A stretch of 12,587 nucleotides of DNA, taken from assembly GCA_003024985.2 (NCBI GenBank), contig PXIH01S0007012.1. One strand, 5' to 3'. Positions 1 through 8,530 of this stretch are shown here, piece after piece. The stretch is from Euperipatoides rowelli. Taxonomy: Eukaryota; Onychophora; Udeonychophora; Euonychophora; Peripatopsidae. Each line of letters opens with the position of its first letter. The stretch's first letter is position 1. Position numbers and translations under genes: made by a program. The notes under the pieces are model-generated. The model searched no databases. It worked only from the letters and a program-made list of their open reading frames with translations, and was not told where the DNA came from.

Positions 1-281
1 AGCCATGGGGTTCTATTTTTTTTAAGCAACGTAGAAACTTGCAAATTTTTATATGTTTCTGTTTAAATTTTTCAAATTGATTAATTAAACTAATATTTTT
101 AAATAAAACTAAACATAAATCAATAAAAAAAAAAATCATTGATAAATCACTTTAATATTTTTTTTTATATCTAATTTAATGCTTCTTGAATCGACCGTAC
201 GAACGCTATTGTCATAATACAACTCTATCTATTTTTTTTACTTGACTTGACCGCACTCTAGCTGCTGCAGCTACTTTTGAG
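1..281. other. AT-rich 5' flank of mariner copy 1, no gene seen
   Basis: This stretch is AT-rich with several poly-A and poly-T runs. It should contain the left end of the mariner element, because the transposase start lies at 282. I looked for a left terminal inverted repeat matching the reverse complement of the right end shared by both copies (near 1471-1479 and 2271-2279) and did not find a convincing one. The left end is therefore too diverged to recognise, outside the window, or lost. Confidence 0.5.
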
Positions 282-1337
282 ATGGAAGATAAACGCAATC
301 AGCGTATCAACATTAAATTCTGTTTTCTTTTAAAAAAATCAGCAGCAGAAACTTTAGTTATTCTGCGCGAAGCTTATAAAGATAAAGCAATGGGACAAAC
401 TCAAGTTTATGAGTGGTATTCACATTTTAAAAAAAGGTGAAATGGGTGTAGAAGATTAGCCAAGATCAGGCAGGCCATCCACCAGCCATACGGATGAGAA
501 CATTATGAAAGTCAGTACTGCAATTTGTGAGGATCATCGCCGTTCAATATGCGATGTTGCAGAAATAACTGGGATATCCTGGACTTCTTGTGAGCGAATC
601 TTGACTCAGGATTTGAAAATGTGCCGCATTGCTGTCAAATTTGTGCCACATTTGCTTACAGAAGATCAGCGGAACAAACGGGTTGCGATCTGTCAAAACA
701 TGAAGAATCAGTTGCAAGGTGATGACCAATTTTTAAATAAAATTATTACTGGTGACGTAACTTGGTGTTTTGCTTACGACCCTGAATCGAAGCAGAAATC
801 ATCGCAGTGGAAAACCACAACATCACCGAGACCAAAGAAAGCAAGACAAGTTAAATCTAACATCAAATCAATGTGAATTTGCTTTTTTGATGTTAAAGGA
901 ATTGTGCATTACGAATTTGTTCCCTCAGGTTAAACTGTTAATCAGCATTTTATATTGAAGTTTTGAAATGCCTGCGAGTTTCAATAAGAAAAAAGAGACT
1001 GCAATTGTGGGCATCAAAAGATTTTTTTATTCATCATGATAATGCCCCCGCACTCACTGCGTTAAGTGTGCAACAGTTTCTAACAAAAAACAGCATGACA
1101 GCTGTACCACATCCACCTTATTCACCGGACCTTGCTCCATGCGATTTTTATCCTTTTCCAAACATGAAGACACATTTGAAAGGGAAAAGATTTCAAAACG
1201 TGGAGGAAGTAAAACAAAGGACGATGGCAGTTCTCAATGACATTAATAAAGAGGACTTTCAAACATGTTTTGAAAAGTGGGTTAAACGGCGGGACAAATG
1301 TATTGCAGCTAATGGGCAATATTTTGAGGGTGATTAG
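282..1337 (+). pseudogene. Mariner transposase pseudogene, nearly full length
   Basis: This encodes a DDD-type transposase that would excise and reinsert the element in the nucleus. The ATG at 282 opens an N-terminal helix-turn-helix region, and the frame set ends at the TAG at 1335-1337. The span is about 351 codons, close to the usual mariner length of about 345. The catalytic triad is visible: ITGD (Asp at 754-756), HHDN (Asp at 1038-1040) and LAPCDF (Asp at 1143-1145). There are 34 residues between the second and third aspartates, the D,D34D mariner signature. A FVPHLLTEDQ segment precedes the catalytic core. Breaks are a frameshift in the A-run at 429-435, TAG at 457-459, TGA at 874-876, TAA at 931-933 and a frameshift near 950. 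The third block (963-1337) is open to its natural end. The family is clear. The subfamily is not assigned. Confidence 0.9.
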
Positions 1338-1395
1338 TAACCTTTGGAAATGAAATTTAATTACGCTAACCTTTGAAAATGAAATTTAATTACGC
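1338..1395 (+). repeat. Two tandem 29-bp units in the mariner 3' flank, copy 1
   Basis: Directly after the transposase stop, a 29-bp unit at 1338-1366 is repeated at 1367-1395 with one visible substitution. The same tandem pair follows the stop codon in copy 2 (2145-2201), with one base missing from its second unit. The duplication is therefore a property of the element and predates the separation of the two copies. Confidence 0.85.
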
Positions 1396-1479
1396 TAATG
1401 GTTTTTTTTTTTTAATAATATTATTAACTAACGATTTGAAATTAAAATATTTTAAATGAAATCTACATAGGTTTAATGC

Positions 1480-1664
1480 ANCTTGTATATACTGTTCATG
1501 TACTATAATATGTAAAATCCATTAATATATTTTCTTTATATTTTAATTTATCAATCACACTTCCTTGTAATAATGACCCACATCCTCTTGGGCTAGGGTC
1601 ATTAATAAAATTATTTGTATTTTTCCTACAATTTGTTTATATCAATAAAACCCGAAATAATAAT
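1480..1664. other. AT-rich spacer between the mariner copies, with a short inverted repeat
   Basis: These 185 bp do not match either mariner copy. They contain a perfect 9-bp inverted repeat, TAATGACCC at 1571-1579 and GGGTCATTA at 1596-1604, around a GC-richer 16-nt centre. No reading frame is supported. The junction on the right, at about 1665, is where homology to the middle of the mariner transposase starts abruptly. Confidence 0.5.
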
Positions 1665-2144
1665 ATCAAATCAATGTTAATTTGCTTTTTTGATGTGAAC
1701 GGTATTGTGCATTACAAATTTGTTCCCTCAGGCCAAACTGTTAATCTGCATTTTTATATTGAAGTTTTAAAACGCCTGCAAGTTTCAATAAGAAAAAAGA
1801 GACCGCAATTGTGGGCATCGAAAGACTATTTTATTCATCACGACAATTGTGCCCGCACACACAGCGATAAGTGTGCAACAGTTTCTAACCAAAAACAACA
1901 TGACAGCTGTACCACAGCCTCCTTATTCACCTGACCTTGCTCCGTGCGATTTTTATCTTTTGCCAAGCATGAAAAGACATTTGAAAGGNAAAAGATTTCA
2001 AAACGTGGAGGAAGTAAAACAAAGGACGATCTAGCAGTTCTCAATGACATTAAGAAAGAGGACTTTCAAAAATGTTTTGAAAAGTGGGTTAAACGGTGGG
2101 ACAAATGTATTGCAGCTAATGGGGAATATTTTGAGGGTGATTAG
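1665..2144 (+). pseudogene. Mariner transposase C-terminal fragment, copy 2
   Basis: This is the catalytic half of a mariner transposase, without its DNA-binding domain or first catalytic aspartate. The fragment reads through an IHHDN motif (Asp at 1842-1844). A one-base insertion just after it shifts the frame, and the third aspartate lies in LAPCDF at 1948-1950. The two codons are 106 nt apart instead of 105, which shows the shift directly. A further frame change occurs near 2031, where copy 1 reads ACGATGGCAG and copy 2 reads ACGATCTAGCAG, giving an in-frame stop at 2032-2034. The natural stop is TAG at 2142-2144. At the positions of copy 1's TGA (874-876) and TAA (931-933), copy 2 has sense codons, so the two copies decayed separately. 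It is non-functional. Confidence 0.88.
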
Positions 2145-2279
2145 TAACCTTTGGAAATGAAATTTAATTATGCTAACCTTTGGAAATGAATTTAATTACG
2201 CTAATTGTTTTTTTTTTTTTTTAATAACTAACGATTTGAAATTAAAANATTTTAAATGAAATCTACATAGGTTTAATGC
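1665..2279 (+). mobile_element. Mariner copy 2, 5'-truncated 3' half
   Basis: This 615-bp block aligns base by base with 862-1479 of copy 1, in the same orientation. It begins inside the transposase coding region and ends at the same 3' position, after the same pair of duplicated units (2145-2173 and 2174-2201). It lacks the helix-turn-helix region and the first catalytic aspartate, so it could never have been autonomous in this form. It arose by tandem duplication of the 3' half, or by independent insertion followed by a 5' deletion. Confidence 0.85.
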
Positions 2280-2510
2280 GTTTTTCTTATTAACTTAATA
2301 AAAAATACTTGTTTACTATATAAATGCTTAAAAAAATTAAAAAAAAATTCCTTGAATAATTAGAAATAATTATACAATTTAGATAAATGAGTAAACATTA
2401 TTATTTTTAATAAATAAATAATTAAAAATGCAAATATTTGGGAACTTAATAATATCCCCTCGTATGTGTGTGTGTGTGTCATTTGCTACACTAATTAGTA
2501 GCAAATCACA
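2280..2510. other. AT-rich intergenic stretch with GT microsatellite and inverted repeat
   Basis: This stretch holds poly-A and poly-T runs, a GT dinucleotide tract at about 2465-2479, and a perfect 9-bp inverted repeat with an 8-nt centre: ATTTGCTAC at 2481-2489 and GTAGCAAAT at 2498-2506. The inverted repeat ends four bases before repeat A begins. No gene is supported. Confidence 0.55.
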
Positions 2511-3568
2511 GAAGAAATCATCCCAATTTCTTCCTAATTTTTAAGTACACTTTGCCCAACAAGTTACTATTACAATGATTGATTTTTAAATATGTTTATA
2601 ATGTTAATTGCAAATAGTTTATTTGTGTATTTTATTTAGATTTTATTTTTTCATTAGTTTTATGTATGCAATTTAAGCTGTCACTATCTTTTATCCAATC
2701 ACTCCACCCTTGTAGAGCATAGTTCCTCCAGAGCCACCCTGGATACCCCGGCCCTAAAACAAAAAGAATATAAGAATTATAATTATTATTGGAGAATCTA
2801 TAAACAATGAAAAAACAATGCTACAAACTTTAATTCTGTGAATTCGAACAGTATATCTGCTTAATTTAATTTAAATTTCAGCTCAACTATCCTCTAAACC
2901 TTCATTGCTAGAAATATGTTGAAGTTTTATTCTACATAATAGCAGATAACACATAGTGACGACCTATTAGGATAAAATCAACTCTAAGAAAAACTCGGAT
3001 GGCAACCTCCGAGTACAAAAAGGGCTGCAGAGGCACATTTGAAGATTATTAAGAGAATTCAGAACTAATCAAGATCAGTAATTACGAAATATGATTAAGA
3101 GGAAATTAAGATGCAGAGAGGGAGACACTCCAGATTCAAGAATGAAATGGACCAGCTAGGGAATCCACAAAGTGATGTGGATTCCCTAGCTGATCAGCTG
3201 AGAAGCCCACCTGATGCCGATCATAAGACCTCAGCCACCCTCCAGCAGACAACTTTTCCAACCACTAGTCATCAATAGCTGATGTTAGTCCGAAGATACT
3301 TTAGAAGCCCCAGCGTTTCTAGTAGCATTGCACCAATAATTATTTCTTGCAGTTGTAGCCATTAATTCTCCATTCAACTCGCAGTCAAGGACTTTTTTCC
3401 TGAATTTACCACAGAAATCCTCATAATAGTGAAATTGACTTTATTCAGACTTTAAATCCTAAAAATTACCTCTTTTGCCCTCCTTGTCCAATCCCCCTTG
3501 GCTATGATCTTAATTACCCTTTCTCTATCTTTCTAGTCTCCCTGCAGCGTAATCTTATTTATATTATA
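2511..3568. repeat. Repeat A: about 1.06-kb direct repeat, partner of 11379-12489
   Basis: This block is colinear with repeat B near the right end of the window. The last 200 bp (3361-3565 against about 12286-12486) differ at roughly 13 positions by eye, or about 93% identity. Other parts have more substitutions and several indels. No coding capacity is seen on either strand. Relative to B, A lacks a roughly 35-bp segment near 2930 and one copy of a 42-bp unit, and carries an extra 15 nt near 3154. It could be the 5' LTR of the Gypsy-type element in between. However, I see no clear TG...CA ends and no tRNA-complementary primer site at 3569, so an unclassified dispersed repeat is equally possible. 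Confidence 0.85.
3153..3192. repeat. Perfect 17-bp inverted repeat inside repeat A
   Basis: The arms at 3153-3169 and 3176-3192 are exact reverse complements around the 6-nt loop AAGTGA. In repeat B the corresponding region (about 12103-12135) has the right arm and the loop, but the left arm is missing. The structure is therefore not conserved between the copies. Confidence 0.9.
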
Positions 3569-4997
3569 TAATTGTGAATTAAAAAAGGGAATATTAATTG
3601 TAATTTTAATTATGGGAAAATATATTATTGTCACTATTCTTCTAAGCAAATAAATATGAATATCTGCTAAACTGCGATGTGTTTGTGTGTGTAGAAACTA
3701 AATATTGAAATGACAGAACATAATCTTTCTTTTTCAGATGCCTTTCCTAGCGATCGCGAGACAGGGGTGGTACCTGTACTTTTCTATCAGGGCAGGGAAA
3801 ATAAAGGGTTAATCCCCTTTTGTCCTCTTAATCCTTAGTCAACTGGATCAGGCTAGTATTTCATCAAGGTTTTAGCTAGCTCACCTTTTTCTCATCAGAT
3901 TGTATTGGTTTGTTAGCCCCCATAAGATTTTTCATCAGAAATTGATACAATCAGACGCCTTTTTCCATAAATATTACACCTTCGGGGTAGGCTCTGCTTA
4001 CATAAGTTTGCATGTAGATGTGTTTAAATGAGTGATTTCTAATTTGGGCATTTGCATGTAAGTGTAGGTGGAGACTAGTGATGTAGATTTAATATTTATC
4101 AGGTGATTATCCACGGAACATATCTCTCCGATCTGTATCAACCAGGATATATTGGGATCTTGTGTGCGCTTTTGCGTGAAGTACCCCAAGCCGAGGTTCT
4201 GGAGATAATAGTTTGTGGCTTGGTATTTAGAGGCGCACTGCTAAGGCATGAGTGCTATTGTAAGCTGTAAATATGACCATTTTCAGAGGCCTAGTTACTA
4301 TACTTCATGCATTTATAAAGGTGTCTGCACATTGGAAATGATGAAAGGACATTTTTTGTATCGCAAGAAAGTTAGGAGCAAGGCATATTCAATATTTGTT
4401 ATGGCTATGTATTCTCCTACATTTTTGCATACCCGCATCAATTTCGGAGTTATATGGTCATGCAAATAAAGGAATTTGTCTTGCTGTGATGTAAATTAGC
4501 TTACTTAGTGTAAATAGTCCTTCTCAGGATAGGACAGAGCTTAAAAGGGGGGAGGGAAGCTCTATGAGGAGGACTATGGCCAGCCGGCGAAGCCTTACCA
4601 CTATTGGTATTTGACCTGTAAGGGATGGAAATTGGGTAGCATGGCAGGATTTTTGACCTAAATATAGCAATTTCTGATTCAAATTAAATTATTTATATTT
4701 TATTAGATAAGATTAGTTAAATTAATTTCTTCAGACAGAAAAACATTGAATTTTATTCTACGTTACATTAAAATTTTAAAACACAATGTTTATTCTTTTA
4801 ATGTAGGCTCGCAGAAATAGATATGCTAATTTCAGTATGGATGTTTCTCACACGCACAAACAATTTTTGATATTATATATATATTGTATAAATTTGAAGA
4901 ATTTTCAATCTTTATTATTTTAATTTGTGAATGCAATTTTGTCAACTGAAGGTGATAGTGAAATATTATTCAGTCTCCAGACTATCAGTTGAACGTA
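3569..4997. other. Non-coding region between repeat A and the gag remnants
   Basis: No reading frame here has recognisable protein motifs. The longest open frame (4248-4469, 73 codons) has no family resemblance. Visible elements are a GT tract at about 3676-3692, a TATAAA-like motif near 4313, an AATAAA signal at 4465-4470 followed by TG-rich sequence, the nested stem-loop at 4514-4577, and an AT microsatellite near 4875-4884. If the Gypsy-type element extends to repeat A, this would be an unusually long leader of about 1.4 kb. Otherwise it is unrelated or older repeat sequence. A primer-binding site beginning TGG and matching a familiar tRNA end was sought and not found. Confidence 0.45.
4514..4577 (+). 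other. Nested stem-loop with purine-rich loop
   Basis: The outer arms 4514-4525 and 4566-4577 pair over 12 bases, with one G-U pair in RNA. The inner arms AGAGCTT (4536-4542) and AAGCTCT (4557-4563) pair perfectly. The 14-nt loop at 4543-4556 consists only of A and G, with six consecutive Gs. The two stems are separated by 10 nt on the left and 2 nt on the right. The purine run resembles a retroelement polypurine tract, but no LTR start can be recognised after it. Confidence 0.6.
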
Positions 4998-5186
4998 ATG
5001 GAGATTCTTGAGAACCTGGATGCAGCTACAGCAAAGAAGAATAGCTTTCCTCTCAAAATTGATTTTAATAATGAAATAGCAAAAAGAGATAAAGTTATTA
5101 GAATGTTGAGGGAGAAATTAGTGGGTCATGATGAGGAGGCCATAAACGAACTCAAAGGATCATTTAATTCGTTGAGGGCCGAATAA
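4998..5186 (+). pseudogene. Possible gag N-terminal remnant
   Basis: This is a 62-codon open frame starting at the ATG at 4998, with an in-frame TAA at 5184-5186. The product is charged and probably helical, with alternating acidic and basic residues around KRDKVIRMLREKL, compatible with a coiled coil. I do not recognise a family from sequence alone. Its place upstream of the gag core, on the same strand and separated from the next open stretch by only about 90 bp, suggests it is the amino end of gag cut off by a stop. It could also be a separate small leader frame. Confidence 0.4.
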
Positions 5187-5274
5187 TTGGGGCAGCCCAA
5201 ACCGAGTCGAACCCCCTCNGCTCATGAGACAAAAACACACAATTTCTAGCCCTCAGGTCGACTGAAAAATATAA

Positions 5275-5955
5275 CAAGAGTTTAAATCCATTCAGCCAAT
5301 ACAGTACCTTAAGCTTTGCATTCCAAATGTAGATGAGGAGATGCCATCTCCAAGTAGGTCCACATCAGTGCAAAACCACATTCAATGTCACAATTGTAAT
5401 GCATACAGTAACCCTATTAACAGAGTGTGGCAGATGCCAGAAGGCTGGGCTGCACATGGAGGATATGATTTCTCAACTGAGCTCACCTCATTTCAGCTAT
5501 TAGAAGGCAATGTCTTCGGAATTGAGCGATATATTACTGAATTTAGAGCCTTACATGCCCAATATAAATGTCCTGGGGCCAAAGCCAGGTCCATTCTCGA
5601 GAAGCGCATAACGGGAAAGGCCAAAGCTATGTATGTAGTGGGACTAAGTCCTGTTTGCGTGCAAACGGGGCTTAGACGAGAGTGCAGTAAGCTACCGATT
5701 AAGGTTCTTTGCACTAGCCAAGCCTTTATGCCCCCACCTGGTAGTCCTTTAGCAGAGTACCAGAAAATGCTATTAGGAAAATATAGGGGAGGTATATTGC
5801 CCAATCTAGCGGTAGAGTTAATCAGAAAGGGAAACACAACACTAAAAGAGAGTACAGATTATATAGAGGAAATAGTGTTGAAAATTAAACTACATGAGGC
5901 AAAAACAAAAACAGTTAATAGCGTAGTCATAGGCCCTAATACCAGCCAACGTTAG
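5275..5955 (+). pseudogene. gag: Gag matrix/capsid-like core, broken
   Basis: Gag builds the particle that packages the element RNA in the cytoplasm. The frame is open from 5275. Its first ATG is at 5341, giving 204 residues to the TAG at 5953-5955. A capsid-like helical region is seen at about residues 50-100 (including RYITEFRALHAQY and ITGKAKAMY) and again at about 138-190. The basis for the gag call is position (upstream of a zinc knuckle and pol) plus this helical, lysine-rich composition. I see no clear major homology region. The frame runs out at 5953, and the following residues continue in another frame. A near-palindromic DNA segment at 5644-5675 lies inside it, at residues 102-112. 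Confidence 0.65.
5644..5675 (+). repeat. Compact inverted repeat within gag
   Basis: The 15-nt arms 5644-5658 and 5661-5675 are complementary at 13 positions, and the two mismatches become G-U pairs in RNA. Only two bases separate the arms. The segment stays in frame with the surrounding gag sequence. Confidence 0.75.
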
Positions 5956-6148
5956 CTAAGCAACTAGAGGAATTAAAATCAGCCATCGCAGAATTAGCAC
6001 AACAAAACAGGGATAGGCTAGAAAAAGAAAAGATAGGAGACAAGTAATATGTAACTTTTGTAAGGGCGCAGGTCACATCGAGCGGTACTGCAATAAGCCA
6101 AAACAGGGTACGCCAAACCTTACTGGCTCAGGTGTACGGCTTCGTTAA
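5952..6148 (+). pseudogene. gag: Gag C-terminal part with CCHC zinc knuckle, frameshifted
   Basis: This is the nucleocapsid end of gag, which binds the element RNA. Two adjoining frames are needed. The first (5952-6047) gives a heptad-like, glutamine- and leucine-rich coiled-coil segment ending at TAA 6045-6047. The second, in another frame, contains a perfect CX2CX4HX4C knuckle at 6050-6091 (CNFCKGAGHIERYC), followed by a basic, proline-containing tail to the TAA at 6146-6148. The knuckle residues are all present, so decay here is by frame breaks and not by loss of zinc ligands. A single CCHC knuckle is typical of many Ty3/Gypsy gag proteins. Confidence 0.85.
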
Positions 6149-6494
6149 ACCTAAATACCCTACACTCAGAGGATCCATGAGTGTCGGGGCTGACAAATTC
6201 GATAGGCAAATCTGACGACCTAAAAATGAGTCATTAAAAGACGTGAGGGAAGAAACTAATAATATCACAAATGAAAATAAGGAAGGATGGAAAGTAGCTA
6301 AAAAAACCAAATGAAACAGATAAAAATCCCACAGGGCTGAAAAAGATAATGTAAGACAAAATACAAAATGCCTACCTAGTCCACCATCGCATCTACCTCA
6401 ATTTATCACGTTTAATCTATGGAAAATCCTAAGCAAGGAAAATCCTGTAGAAAGGTGTAAAAATAATAATCCTTAGAGATACTGTAACAATATC
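6149..6494 (+). pseudogene. Degraded gag-pol linker
   Basis: This stretch is lysine- and asparagine-rich in the plus-strand frames (for example 6177-6314, with a TGA at 6213-6215 and a final TGA at 6312-6314) and has no recognisable motif. Its composition resembles the flanking retroelement more than the AT-rich flanks, so I read it as the broken junction between the zinc knuckle and the protease. No host gene is seen. Confidence 0.5.
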
Positions 6495-7132
6495 ATGATT
6501 GCTACAGGCAGGAATAACGTTACTTCCCCACACAAAAAAGGCAAGGGTGTGTTTGAGACACGTAGCAAAAATCGTAAGCATAACAAAATGGCGATGCCAA
6601 AAAGGAAAGGCAAAGCGAATAAATCTAAGCACATTTCCACAATAAGGTTTTCTAATACCTATGAGGATAAACAAATAAAACTCGTAGAGGAATTTGGAAA
6701 GAAAATATATGCCCTTCTTGATACTGGTGCCGAAAATTGCCTCATCAATGAAAGCTGCATTAGGCATGACCAACTAAGCAACAAAACGATGGCGGTTTTG
6801 ATAAAATCTCCAGTGTCTGATAAAATGTTGACCGGCATCAAAACAATTATAAACATCAAAATAGCCAATGTAAGCATATTACAGCCAGCGTGCATAGTAA
6901 CGATTCACAAAAAGTAGAATTTCAAATGATTTTAGGCTTTGACTGGCATGTATTGTATGATGCTGTGATAGACTGTGAACAACATACAGTAAAACTCCAG
7001 CTCAACAAAAATAGGACCTATGATAGAGCGAACAACCAATCAAAAGACAAGCATGAATTTAGCTGCGAAACTACTCTCATCACCAATGAACAAGATGGTG
7101 ACGGTTCTAGCGAATTATATGGGCTATTTTGA
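6495..7132 (+). pseudogene. pol: Retropepsin-like aspartic protease domain, frameshifted
   Basis: This protease would process the Gag-Pol polyprotein as a homodimer. The first frame (6495-6917, 140 codons) has a basic amino end and then YALLDTGAENCLI, with the catalytic DTGA at residues 76-79 (Asp codon 6720-6722). The domain continues in another frame after a shift at the A-run near 6911-6915. There ILGFDWHVLYDA, around 6929-6964, matches the conserved C-terminal ILG-hydrophobic-D block of retropepsins. That frame ends at TGA 7130-7132. The same frame stays open beyond this stop into the reverse transcriptase, which ties the two domains into one former pol. The catalytic aspartate is intact, but no full protease can be made because of the frameshift. 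Confidence 0.85.
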
Positions 7133-8110
7133 ACGTCAGAACTATGCTTGAGCGTTACACAAAGGGGAGAATTAGAAAACATACTCACAAAACATAAAAG
7201 TATCCTAATAAAAGATGTAATAAATATGACAGGGGAAAACATACCACCATACAAACCAAAATTCAAAAATGGCACCGATCTACCAACAACAGTACCGTAT
7301 CCCCCATAGCCTATACGAACCGATATGCCTCCAACTAGCAAACTGGAAATGACTAATATTATAAAAAAGGTACATAGTCATTACAATTCGGCCATTCTAG
7401 TATTACCAACAAAAGACTCCAAAGAAGTCAGGATATGCTTAGACTTACTCAAAATTAACAAACAGGTCATAAATGAGCAATATTCGATCATGCACATAGA
7501 AGATATACTCGAAAACCTAGGCGGCGTGCGTATATTCAGCAGCCTCGATCTAAATAATGGCTGCTTTAATGTAAAATTAACAGAAGAAGCCAAACAAAGT
7601 TCGCTTTTAGTGTACTGTTCACAAAATACACATTCACTCGCCTTTGTCAAGGATGCTTAACATCCATGGCCATCTTTCAAAAAATAATGGTAGAATGTTT
7701 ACATCACATTTTAAAAGGCCATGTCTTCGTCTGCCTAGACAGCCTAATCATACACTCACCCAACATAGAAGAACACCTAAAAACATTAGTCCTTTCAGCA
7801 TTAGAAAAAGTTAATCTAGCTGTTAAACCCTCTAAATGACATCTATTCAGAGAGTCCATAAAATATTTAGGGCACATGGTCAATAAAAACGATTACAGAC
7901 CAGTTGAAAACAGCGTTTCCACTATACAAAAATTAGCACGACCAACAACAGTAAAGGTAGCGAGGAGCTTTCTTGGCAGCCTTAATTTTTACAGAAAATT
8001 CATAACAAATTTCGCCGAAATAGCTGCCCCTCTTAATGATTTCTTAAATAAAAAGAAATACCAAAGTTACCTGGAATGACAGTGTGGAAGTAGCATTACA
8101 AACTCTCAAA
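7133..8110 (+). pseudogene. pol: Ty3/Gypsy reverse transcriptase domain, catalytically altered
   Basis: This is an RNA-dependent DNA polymerase domain of pol. The amino part is in the frame shared with the end of the protease. Motifs seen are RICLDLLKIN, then IFSSLDLNNG with the first catalytic aspartate at 7547-7549. The frame changes near 7596. The new frame carries YTFTRL and AIFQKIM, then the active-site block VCLDSLII at about 7729-7752. The usual YxDD there is CLDS, so the second catalytic aspartate is a serine. KYLGHMV and FLGSLNFYRKFI (thumb and connection) follow. In-frame stops are TAG 7307-7309, TGA 7837-7839 and TGA 8077-8079. Another frame change near 8070-8110 leads into RNase H. 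It cannot be active. Confidence 0.9.
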
Positions 8111-8530
8111 CAAAACTAATTACAGCGCCCTTACTAACCTTCCCAAGGTATGACAAACCATTTATTATAAAGACTGATGCTTCACCCACTTCACTAGGAG
8201 CAGTATTGGAGCAAGAAAACGAAAATGGCGAGTTACAATCTATTGCTTATGGTAGTCGTAGGCTAAACAAAGCCGAGCAAACTACGCTGTCATAGAACGC
8301 AAAGCTTTAGCGTTCTAAAGCACATGACTTATGGGAACAAAATAATATTACTGAGAGACCATAAGCCATTAATTTACATGATCAAACTAAAAGACACAAA
8401 TTCTAGAGTGGCAAGGTGGATGATCAGACTACAACAAAATGACATCCATTTTGAACACATTCCCAGTAGGTTAAATAGCTTTGCCGACATGCTGTCACAA
8501 AATCACGAAGAGTCAGAGACCAAGCCTGAG
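8111..8530 (+). pseudogene. pol: RNase H domain of pol, frameshifted
   Basis: This domain would degrade the RNA strand of the RNA-DNA hybrid during reverse transcription. The first part shows FIIKTDASPTSLGAVL with the first catalytic aspartate at 8176-8178, then IAYGSRRLNKAEQ, ending at TAG 8293-8295. A short stretch in another frame (8283-8315) carries the glutamate-containing IERKALA block. A third frame from 8324 continues with LRDHKPLIYM (Asp 8357-8359) and FADMLSQ (Asp 8485-8487). The acidic residues therefore appear to survive although the domain is spread over three frames. The order after RT and before integrase is as expected for Ty3/Gypsy. Confidence 0.88.

Larger units (their letters stand above)
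282..1479 (+). mobile_element. Mariner (Tc1/mariner superfamily) DNA transposon, copy 1, decayed
   Basis: The extent runs from the transposase start codon to the last base shared with the truncated second copy, which diverges after a short motif ending at 1479. It holds one transposase reading frame of normal mariner length and about 140 bp of 3' flank containing a duplicated 29-bp unit. Mariner elements are normally about 1.3 kb with terminal inverted repeats of roughly 30 bp at TA target sites. The size fits, but I could not identify the inverted repeats, so both borders are provisional. It is non-autonomous because the transposase is broken. Confidence 0.75.

Noticed and set aside
1571-1604. 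9-bp inverted repeat in the mariner spacer as a terminator or element end
   Set aside because: It is short and has no target duplication, and bacterial-type terminators do not apply to this kind of genome.
2465-2479. GT dinucleotide run as a possible regulatory Z-DNA tract
   Set aside because: It is too short and generic, and similar runs occur near 3683 and 11030. It is treated as a microsatellite.
3998-4189. Open frame of 63 codons on the minus strand
   Set aside because: It has no domain-like composition and lies in a non-coding region with no start context or partner.
4248-4469. Open frame of 73 codons on the plus strand between repeat A and gag
   Set aside because: It has no recognisable motif and no supporting neighbours, and its length is within what AT-poor patches give by chance.
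4313-4470. TATAAA at about 4313 and AATAAA at 4465 as promoter and poly-A signal of an LTR
   Set aside because: Both motifs are expected by chance in AT-rich DNA, and no duplicate of this segment exists elsewhere in the window.
5493-5837. 114-codon minus-strand frame opposite gag
   Set aside because: It mirrors the plus-strand gag frame. The plus strand has the gag context and the minus strand has no motif.
6429-6773. Minus-strand frame with hydrophobic stretches opposite the protease
   Set aside because: The plus strand carries the DTG protease motif. The hydrophobic look comes from A-rich sense codons read in reverse.
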